From positions 616,501 through 680,500 of the forward strand of contig JACDTU010000013.1 in the NCBI GenBank assembly GCA_022376465.1: 64,000 nucleotides of DNA, written 5' to 3'. Under the pieces are notes generated by a model, which did not search any database, was not told the DNA's origin, and saw nothing but the letters and a program-made list of their open reading frames with translations. The position numbers and the translations under genes were made by a program. Each line of letters starts with the position of its first letter. Position 1 is the stretch's first letter. Source of the stretch: Cubamyces lactineus (lineage: Eukaryota; Basidiomycota; Agaricomycetes; Polyporales; Polyporaceae). Of the stretch, positions 55,285-64,000 are shown in pieces.

Positions 55285-58200
55285 AGGGGATTCGTGTCCG
55301 TTCGGAATCTGCGGGGATCAGTTCGTCAGCGTTCCATATACAATTTGGAATTGATTTGGCGACCCAGGTACTTGGCAGAATAAGCACACCTGGACAGGCG
55401 GCTGACCTGGAGGGGAGAATGGACTACTGACCTGGGAAAGTGACGTCGTCGGTCGGTGGGCGGTTGACCGGTGTGAGGAAAAAAAGACGAGGGCGCGGAC
55501 GTTCCCCGTGGCAGGAAGAGATAATAATACGGCGAAGGCTGTCGCTGGAGGCGAACCAAGAGGACACCGGGCGCGCGCGAGGCGGGAGCGACGACGACGA
55601 TGGGGGACGAGAGAGAGAGAGAGGAGAGTGGGGGAGGACCGAACTAGAAAGATCGCCGTGTTGGAGAACCTGTCAGCCACCGCTCGTTCCTTCTTCACCG
55701 AGTCACCCGTCGCGCGTCCGCTCCGGTGTACTCGACGAACGCAGCTTTTTGAACTCACCAGAGACGACCAAGGTCAAGCTCTGACCAAGTCTAACTGGAT
55801 CCTGCTTCCAGCGCGGGGGGCGAGGAGCTCGAGCAAGAGGGGTGCGCGCGAGGCGGAAGATCCTATTCGGGGCGCGCCGTCAGTTAAAGCCACACAAACA
55901 GGTTTGAGACACCGCGCCCGTTTCAGCCGGGAGGCACGGAGGGTGACGCACGAACGTGTGTACTCACCAGTGAGGACAACGAGGAGCGTTGTCCACGCGA
56001 CGGTCGGGCGGGCGGACAAAAGGGAAGGCGGGGGAGAGAGGGAGAGCTCGAGAGATACGGGGGAGGGAGGGGGAATAAAAGAAAAGGTTGAAATCGCACG
56101 TGGGACGACGGTGGAGAGGGGCGGTGAGTGCGCCGAGAACGCTCATATACGCGCGCGATCACTCCTCTTGCGAGAGCCCAGCCCGCACCCCCAGCCTCTC
56201 CGTTGCCGACGCACTAGAACCAGAGAATGAAGTCTATTCCCCTAGCTACCCCCTGTAGTACCGCATTCCATCGATATCCGCCTCTTCGATCCCCGACGTT
56301 GCATGTCCATCCTCCCTCTTTGCCCACCAGCCATCTCCGTCTCAGCACTCAGGGTCTTGCGTGCGCCCTGCTGTGTACAAAATTTTCTGACACTCCCGTC
56401 AGCCGTTACTGATGCGATGGTGGTGCGAGCTGCAGTGTACAGTCATAAGCTGCCTGGCTTATCAACCGCTCGCAGCGCGTCAGTCAGAGTCCGGAATTCG
56501 TCGCTATTTCGCGCCTTCGCCTTATCTCGCTCTTCCATGCCGATGCGGTTCTTCAACACACAGCTCTCGGCGACGGGCCCGGTCATCCATACGCGCCTCA
56601 ACCCACAGAGGATGAGCGACGATGTTTAGAAAGCTCAGAGGCAACACTGCAACAGGAACGCGTCCAAGAAAAATATGCCATCGCCGCCACCACCACCGCG
56701 TTGGAGTGGAGCATACGATCAAAGCGCCCGACACGCACCCCGGATTTCTGCCCGACACGAACGTTCCACCGCTTCCATCATTCGACCCTCAGCACCTTGG
56801 GCTGCTCAGCAGAGGGGGGAAATGCATTTTGCCCGCACACGCTGTCTGGGGAAGCTAGGACGGCGGCCCATTCTCCATCCGTCTCGGAGCGCCCGTGCGT
56901 CCCCAGCTCACGGTTGTCCATGCCATGATCCCTATCAACAGTCGGATGTGGCCAGCGACGCGAGCTGCGAGTGGCGGGCACGGCATCCGTGAGTAGTAGG
57001 AGCTGTCGGTGAACAGTTTTGGGGTTGGCCAATCTGAATGTCTATGGGGCTGATGTCCCTAGTACCCTGATAGGTAAACCATCGCACTGGACCTGCGGAC
57101 GCATACCTATGGACAGCATCCATACCGTACGCCGTACGTCCATCATTCCGAGCCATCTGCCGGATTTGTACATCGAGGCCCGGTGCGTTTTCCAGTGCTG
57201 CGTCCATCATCTGGCAATGATCCATCGATGTCCTCAAGGATACACAACGACGTCGACGCTCACGGCTCAGCACTCAAGCGGCGGTGTACGGCGCGCGCGT
57301 CACCGTCGGTCCGTCCGTTCAAGGGATAATCCTTTACCTCTCTCTGTCGTGAGTTTCTCGACTCTCGAGTGTTGTCCTGGCCCAGGGCCGCTCCAGCCGC
57401 TCTGCCCGTTCGCCCGAGACGGTAGACTCAAGGCTCGAGGCTCACAGGATAAACGTCGACGCTACAGGATCAGACCGACGACTTCGACCATAGACCATGA
57501 TGAACTGTGTATCCTGCGCGTACCTTCCTTACCCCACGGGCCAGTTCTGTCCTGATAGACCTTGATAATAGCTACAGACCCCTCGAGGTGCGAAGTCGCT
57601 GAACTCTGACGCAGCGCACCGCGTCATAGCTAGATAGCTAGGTTCGCGAGCGCGCCCCCGCCGCGCCACCATCGTGTCGGCCGCGCTCAGCTGACCGCCC
57701 AGCCTCGAGCCTCGATGCGGGCTCGTAGCTCGCAGACGTCGACGTTTGCAATGGGTCTACGTATTATTATAGATTGCAGTGAGGTGCGTGCGCGTCGCGT
57801 CGTCATAATCATTGTATGTAATGATGTTTTGAGATGATGAGTGGATTATCGGTGGGCGTCACATGACGGATGCGAGAACGCTCATGGCTTCCAGCGACGC
57901 CTGCTGGTATAGGTAGCCAGCTTATCTCGTGCACGTATTAGTTGTATCAACGCACCCCGGTAAAGCAAGCAGGGGAGAGCGTAAAGTCGATGCCAAACCT
58001 GTATTCAAAGTCACGCCGGTAAATGGCTGGACTGGAATGTGGGCTCACGCCCGACGCCAACGTTAACGGTTGCTTGCGATGATCCTGTCTGGTGTATGTA
58101 TGCCGCGTACGCGTATGTTGGATGATACTATTCATAGGATGTGCCATGAGAAATGAGATGGTGATCCCAATGAATCCGGATAGTTCTCCGTCCGCGGAAG

Positions 58201-58771
58201 GCGGCTACGGTATGCAACTTGGATGTACGGCGAAGACCCAAATTATGTGAAGTATGGTCGAGCTGGCTCGGACGATCTTCGACTTACAAATGACGCGGCA
58301 CGTCGCGCTACGGTCTGCCATGGTGTACGGTATGGTATGTACACGTTCCTGAACGCGTCGATGATGTCATCCCGCGCAATGCAAGGCAGATCTTTTGGAT
58401 TGTAACGTTGAACCACCCGCGTGCAACCCACCTGAAGCTCAGCGCACCTTTCGTAACATATGAAGCTTTAGATGAATATTGTCCCATAACTCCTGTATAC
58501 TAGTAGTTGTCATAGTTAGACAAGTGCTTACTGACTCCCGGCAACTCAAGCGTGTCAGGGCCAATAAGCGCCAATGCCGCGCAGCTTATGACAAACCCTA
58601 ACCCTATTCTGGGGGCGAGGCTCGGTCCGCAAGTCGCCATCCTCGGGCTCGCTTTGTAACGATTCACGAACGGTCATCTTCGTCTCGAGTGTCGGCGGTA
58701 CCAGGGTCCAGCACTTCGCTCCTCTCTGCTTTTCCTCTCTCACACCTGATTCTTGGTTCTCTCGCGTCAAC
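55285..58771. other. Intergenic region between two divergent genes
   Basis: About 3.5 kb separates the PP1-subunit start from the COX17 start. The left part has GA-rich microsatellite-like sequence (55612-55624) and a purine-rich leader. Frames of 100-240 codons in 55500-57560 are Arg-rich and opposed on both strands and are not convincing. The last 250 bases carry the COX17 promoter elements. Confidence 0.45.
58559..58606 (+). promoter_or_regulatory. COX17 promoter: paired CCAAT boxes and telobox
   Basis: CCAAT occurs at 58561-58565 and again at 58571-58575, exactly 10 bases apart, one helical turn. AAACCCTAACCCTA, two telomere-like units, follows at 58593-58606. CCAAT is the HAP-complex site that controls respiratory genes in fungi, which fits COX17. 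The elements lie about 165-210 bases upstream of the start codon. Confidence 0.6.
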
Positions 58772-59241
58772 ATGTTCTCCAGCGTACGTCCCGCCTCCTT
58801 AGCTCGAAAGCCGGGAAAAGTTTCGTGTTAGAGAGCATAAGAAGTCTGACGGTGCGTTCGGGAGCAGATCAGCGCGTGGTGGTCGAGCTCGCCCACACCT
58901 GCGGCGGCCCCGGAGAAGCCGTACGACCCTACGGACCCGAAGCAGAACCCGCTCAATCCCAAGGGTCTGAAGCCGTACGTCGCTTTCGCCGTTCCCTGTC
59001 TACCGCTCTGTGCACGCTGACCGGGCATGGTTGGACTTTGGGTGGGGGAAACGAACGAAATGACGCATGAACGCACGAACGGGCGGGCGGGCGGACATGT
59101 AGATGCTGCGCGTGCCCGGAGACCAAGTCGGCGCGGGACGACTGCTTCCTGAACACGGACGCGGGCGAGGCGGACGAGAAGTGCAAGGAGCTCGTGCAGC
59201 GGCACATTGCATGCATGCGCAGCTATGGCTTCAAGATCTAG
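58772..59241 (+). CDS. COX17: Cytochrome c oxidase copper chaperone Cox17
   Basis: Carries Cu(I) in the mitochondrial intermembrane space to Sco1 and Cox11. Three exons join in phase to 85 residues: 58772-58783 (MFSS), 58868-58974 (ISAWWSSSPTPAAAPEKPYD and on to NPKGLK) and 59103-59241. The copper site K-P-C-C-A-C-P-E-T-K is formed across the second junction, and the twin CX9C helices are intact (DDCFLNTDAGEADEKC, then LVQRHIACMRSYGF). The N-terminal extension is longer than in yeast Cox17. Four-residue first exons are easy to miss, so the start was set by phase. Confidence 0.94.
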
Positions 59242-59635
59242 ACTTCCGTAACGGCAGACAGCCTACAGGACGCCTCAACCCGTTCGCTTGCTAGCGCAGA
59301 ATTTTCCCACCAAAGGGGAAGAACGCGGGACGGGGATATTCTATGTGTTGTACTCTAATCCATCGTAATGTGCGAAGCCCTCCCTCTCCTCTCCGTGATG
59401 CTTTGAATAGATGCTCTGCTTGTACAAATATGCTCGTCTCAAATGGCCTGTGCACCCTGCGGCGGACATTGTTAATTGTGGAATCATGAATTCATGCATT
59501 GGTTGCCCAAGGGATCAAGACTTGCTAACGTTCCTTCGCGTGCGTGTAATAAATTAGATAGTTCCTCCAATGTGTAGTGAATCGGTGCTGAAACGGGATC
59601 TGGCGAGTGGGAGGGGCGTTTATCGTCTGCTCGTC
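59242..59635. other. Convergent 3' region
   Basis: 394 bases between the stops of COX17 and the RBR ligase; carries both 3' ends. No other signal. Confidence 0.45.
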
Positions 59636-61632
59636 CTAGACGACGTTCCACTCCCATCGACCCTCGGCTAGTCCTTCTGCAGTATCTCGCAGAACAATCT
59701 CGTGGCGGGAGCGTACGTATACCTGCAGCCATGTTCAGTCGGGCGTTGACATTGACGTCTAGAGAGCACATACCGTCTTGTCTAGCATCCTCTGCCGGAG
59801 ACTCTTCACGCTGTCTGCCTCTACAGGTTCTTCAAGTAGCTGAGACAGCTCTTCTACGGCTTTCTCCAAATCCCTGGAGTGACACGAGGATCGTAAAGCG
59901 CGACGCCATGGCTGAAGGATAGCGAGTACTCACGCCTGTATATCCTCGAAGATTTGCTTCTGGTTCCCCGCTACCAAAAAATAAGCCATCGCGTATGTCC
60001 ACTTGAGTGTGCGGCGGCATCGGGTTAGCTCGTCGACTGCATCTCGCATAAACGTGGACTGTGCGCCGGAACGCGTGAGTTCTCCTATAAGTTCCTACCT
60101 TGGACTCGCACATACCTCGATCCATGACATCTTGCTTGTCTCCTGCCACTCGACCATCTTCTCTTCCGTGCGCGTGCACAACTCCTCATCAAGTCTAGCG
60201 GAGATCTCGTGGTTGTTGAACCGGTCGAAATAGAAGAGCCACTTCTCGAGGTTCTGCTTCGCCTTCGTCTCGGACTCCTTCGGCTCAGGCTCCTTCCATG
60301 CGTTGCACACGGCGTTGTTGTACCCGTGCACGGTCCAGTCTTTCATGCACAACCAGCAGAACTGGTGGTTACAATGCCGACAGTGGATGCGGCTGTCAGA
60401 TCACCGCGCACACGTCGTCAGTACCAATATCCATCAAATGATAGATACGTCCCCCTGAGGAGCACGAGACGCACTTGCACCCTCCGTTCTTCTCGATGTT
60501 GTTCTGGCACTTTGGGCACGTGCGCGTATTAGCTCGTATCCATTGCGACGTGCCCGCATCCTCGCGTGCATTCTCCAGCCACAATTTCGTGTACTTGCAG
60601 ATGAGCGGGCGATGGTCGAAGTCCATGCCGCAGCCAAAGCAGAAGGCGTGGCCCGCGCCGCACTTGACCGTCGGCACTTCGGTCAGCAGGGAGGATCCTA
60701 CGCCGGATGGACATGAGACCGTCTCCGTGCAGCTTGGATGCGGGCAGAAACGCAGATGCGAATACGCGCCTACGTACGATTGGCGGACCAATTCCTTGTA
60801 GCTGGCCAACAGGTCAGCGCGCGGCGGACAACGTGTATTTGGCTCGATACAAACCGTTCATTGATACTGGGCTCGACGAGCTTGGCAATGGACGCTGCAT
60901 CGACTACGGTTCGACAGTCGCCGTGCATGCACCGGAACAGGCACAGGCCCTCGTCCTTGATCTTCGACGTGACATACTCCTGCCAGCACGGCTCGCAGAA
61001 CGAGTGCTGACATCGGAGCCGGAACACCGCTGGAGGGTTATCGTCGCAGCACACACCGCATAGGAACTCGGGCGGCGCGCTGGGCGAGTCTAGACGGATG
61101 CGCTTTGCCGGAGGTGGACACATGTCTACCGCGCCATCCGCGAGCTCGGGCTCGCCGGCATCGCGCAGAACGAGCTCAGCAGAGTCGAGGAACTTCTCAA
61201 TGAGGCGGTCGTTGTTCCAGTTGAAGTGGCGTAGAAGGATGGACACGATAGGAGACTATCGACAGTGGCGGAGGCCAGGCGTGCAAAGCACATCACAGCA
61301 GGCAAGGCGGGGGTCAACTGGGGCTGAGGAGCGGGTAGATTGCAGGGATGGATGCACCTCTAGTCCGACGATGCTAGCTACCTGGCTTATGTCGCTGTCG
61401 ACCAAGTCTTGCAGCTGGGTGATGGAGAGCGTCTTGTACTCGACATCTCGTGTCTTGTGCTTGCCTTTGGGCTGCAGCACTGGCTCGTCCTCGAAGTCCG
61501 AGTCGTTCGTACCCTTCACACGAGTCAACACGGTGCTCTGATGCAAACATGCAAGGCATTCCTTACGTCCAGCACAGACGCATCCTCATCAGAGTCGTAA
61601 CAATCGCTGCCGGCGTCGGAATAGTCAGACAT
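59636..61632 (-). CDS. Ariadne-type RBR E3 ubiquitin ligase
   Basis: RING-HECT hybrid ligase working with UbcH7-type E2 enzymes. The start at 61632 gives an acidic leader (MSDYSDAGSDCYDSDED). Ariadne's UBA-like region includes ITQLQDLVDSDISQVASIVG and RHFNWNNDRLIEKFLDS. RING1 has FLCGVCCDDNPPAVFRLRCQHSFCEPCW. The IBR has LRFCPHPSC, VKCGAGHAFCFGCGMDFD. RING2/Rcat has TRTCPKCQNNIEKNGGCN, then RIHCRHCNHQFCWLCMKDW across an intron; the Cys of the R-I-H-C segment aligns with the catalytic thioester Cys. The C-terminal Ariadne domain follows (YNNAVCNAWK, EKWLFYFDRFNNHEIS, RRTLKWTYAMAYFL) and ends GRWEWNVV at 59636. Complete by length and motifs. Confidence 0.94.
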
Positions 61633-62007
61633 GGTGGAAGTCCAGGAGGAAGAGGCTTCGGCGACCGGCACGAAGGGATTAACCTCGATAACAAGGCGCT
61701 CGAGTACAATAACACTTCATGGGCTCTATACAAAAGAGTAATCTATGCAGACTATCATTGACTTACCTTTGACGTCTAAGTGGGAATAGTCGATAGTAAG
61801 AACCAGTCTGAGCGCTTCCTCTGAATTGTACTTCAGAGTGTTGCCACCACTGACACTGCGGTGAAGGTACACTCCAACGCCATATGCCTGTCCTTGCTTG
61901 ACTTCGCCTACTCTTGTGACTGAAACGACGCGGAGACGACAAGCCTGGCCCTTCTCAACACCACCCAATCAGTACGGTTGCCTACATCGCCGTGAGCGAA
62001 CTCAAGC
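61633..62007. promoter_or_regulatory. Divergent promoter, RBR ligase / PFS2
   Basis: 375 bases between two diverging start codons. No distinct box was recognised. Confidence 0.4.
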
Positions 62008-64000
62008 ATGGCTACATTACCTGTACTCTTGCCGTCAAAGGCCCTTCCCTCGTCCTCGGAGGAGGATGCACGGTTGGCATGGAAGCCTCAGCGAAACCTA
62101 GAAATCCCAAACCCGCCTCCGCCTGAAGACCCTAAGGCCATTGAAATGGACATGGCTCGGCAACTGGCCGACGGGAAGCCTGTGAAGAAAGTCCGGCCTC
62201 GTCGAACGGTTGATTATGGTGGTGGACTTGGTAGATGGGCATTGGTGAGTGCTTTTCCCTGACGCGTATCAGACTACTCACAGGTCGTCCCAGTTGCGCA
62301 AAATGCGCCCAAACGCAACCTATGTCCCTTACTTGAGGCCTGCGCCGCCGTTTATAATCGACGTAGGGTGGATTCCTGGGCATGTATGGAGTACAGAAGC
62401 TCAATATATCTCGTGTGCAGCTTCTCCCGCCAAAAGCGTATCCTGACAACCCCTCTACATCGCTCTGCACTAAGTTCGTGCATACATCCACCAACAAGAT
62501 CAGATGTCCCGTAAACTGTGTCGTGGTCAGTGCTCTTATGCGAGGTTGTGGTGGTCGCGTGAAAGGATGCTGAAAGTGATGTAGTGGACACCCGAGGCGA
62601 GGCGCATTTTGACGGGCTCGACAAGTGGGGAGTTCACGCTGTGGAACGGCCTGACCTTCAACTTCGAGACCATCCTGCAAGCTCACGATTCCGCCGTCCG
62701 GACGATGAAGTTCACGCATTCTGGGGCGTTCCTTGCTTCTGCAGACCAAAGTGGTGTCATCAAGTACTTTCAACCCAACATGAACAACCTTACAGCATGG
62801 CAAGGTCACCGAGAAGCTATCAGGGGTTTGAGCTTTAGCCCCGACGACAATAGGTTCGCAACTGCAAGTGATGATTCTACCATTCGACTATGGTCTTTCG
62901 AAGAGCAACGGTCAGAGCGAACGCTAACAGGTCAGTCTAAAATGTCTTCGTGCTACCTGCCAACTGATCTATCTTTGGCCAGGTCACGGTTGGGATGTGA
63001 AGTGTGTCGAATGGCACCCCACAAAGGGTCTTCTAGTATCAGGTAGCAAGGACAATATGATCAAATTCTGGGATCCGCGAACAGGAACCGTCCTCTCCAC
63101 ATTGTAGGTCCAGATATCCGTCGGACTCGGATACAATCTCTGAACATGCGTAGACATTACCACAAGAACACGGTCCAAGCACTCGCTTGGTCGCCCAACG
63201 GTAACCTCGTTGCAAGTGCGTCAAGAGATCAAACAGTCCGAGTGTTCGACATCCGTGCTATGAAGGAACTGCGATTACTCAAGGGTCACAAGAAAGAAGT
63301 GTGCTGTAAGTACATTATACTCACCGGCGTCAAAGCGTCTCACAAACTCCAACTACCCAGCCGTAACATGGCATCCGTTCCACCCTATCCTCGTCTCTGG
63401 TGGCTCGGAGGGAGCCATCCTCCACTGGGACCTCTCATCTTCCTCCGAGCCTCCCGCGACACAATCTGCATCGCACCAGCCCGGACCCCGCGCGACGCTA
63501 TCGCAAGCACACGACTCTAACGTGTGGTCACTCACGTTCCACCCACTTGGGCATATCCTGGTCAGCGCCTCCAACGACCACACGACGCGTTTCTGGTGCC
63601 GTGAACGCCCGGGCGACGCTACGTCCGTCTTCTCCGGCGGCGGAGAGAAGCCGCCAGAGATCACGGATACGTCGGGCCAGGACGAAGACGAGGAAGCGAT
63701 GGTGCCCGGCTTCGGAGCTGGCGGGGCTGGCGGCAACTGGTGGGGAAAGGAGGAGGACGGCGGTGTCTCGCAGTCTGGGTCTTACGGCGGCGGTGGAGGA
63801 TATTCGTCGTACGGGCAGTCAGGCCCTGTGGAGTCGAGCGAAGATGCCATTCCTGGCATTGGTGGGTTCGACAGCTCAAGCTCTGGACCGGTGTTGGGCA
63901 GGCAGAGTGGCCCGTTACCCTCACAAGAGGAGATCTTCGGCTCTGGTGGTCCTGGTCCTGGTGGTCAGCCGGGGCCTCCCGGCCCTCCGGAGGGCGATAG
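62008..64000 (+). CDS. PFS2: Polyadenylation factor Pfs2 (WD40), 3' end outside window
   Basis: WD40 scaffold of the cleavage and polyadenylation factor, equivalent to WDR33. The start at 62008 gives [17 protein letters not shown], then [20 protein letters not shown] and [21 protein letters not shown], the conserved lead-in to the propeller. Blades follow: [126 protein letters not shown] and [19 protein letters not shown]. After the propeller the tail is Gly/Pro/Ser-rich ([13 protein letters not shown], then [13 protein letters not shown]) and still open at base 64000. Confidence 0.95.

Noticed and set aside
1..64000. Biosynthetic cluster, CRISPR array, phage or bacterial defence system
   Set aside because: Gene content is intron-rich eukaryotic housekeeping; no polyketide, peptide-synthetase, terpene, repeat-spacer or integrase features were seen.

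Overview
The window is nuclear DNA of a basidiomycete fungus, most likely an Agaricomycete. The evidence is the gene style: GC-rich exons broken by many introns of roughly 45-70 bases with GTRNGT donors, fungal-only families (DUF6593, cerato-platanin, DUF1691/Mcp1, Rpa34, a fungal type IIC P-type ATPase), and dense gene packing on both strands with many divergent pairs. All products below were read by eye from translated exons. Exon borders are given only where phase and splice signals agree.

Layout. 1-5 kb: the N-terminus of an SDR oxidoreductase and an OPT oligopeptide transporter, both minus strand. 7-12.6 kb: an unrecognised protein, the ALG2 mannosyltransferase, a DOPA-4,5-dioxygenase-family enzyme containing a 5-base micro-exon, and a DUF6593 protein. 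13-19.6 kb: ribose-phosphate pyrophosphokinase, glutamate 5-kinase, a HIT protein and Per1, all minus strand. 20-30 kb: chromatin and housekeeping genes (HOS2-like histone deacetylase, SLC41 magnesium transporter, SAGA subunit Ada3, Pol I subunit Rpa34, mitochondrial Mcp1). 29.9-34.6 kb: a gene-poor island with a small repeat and one exon-like fragment. 34.6-42.2 kb: an HMG-box factor, a single-pass membrane protein, a 394-bp hAT-like MITE with perfect terminal repeats and an 8-bp target duplication, and a zinc alcohol dehydrogenase. 43.7-55.3 kb: the type IIC ATPase, a secreted cerato-platanin, a glyoxalase-like protein and a CBM21 glycogen-targeting subunit of protein phosphatase 1. 58.8-64 kb: COX17, an Ariadne-type RBR ubiquitin ligase and the polyadenylation factor Pfs2, which runs off the right edge.

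The genes do not form a secondary-metabolite or defence cluster; this is ordinary core genome. The less ordinary content is small-scale: the MITE, the micro-exon, symmetric promoter dyads shared in core sequence by the PRPP-synthase and Pol I/Mcp1 promoters, a double CCAAT plus telomere-like box before COX17, low-complexity insertions in glutamate 5-kinase, a Gly-Arg tail on the deacetylase, and two overlapping splice donors that would give the ATPase two different C-termini.
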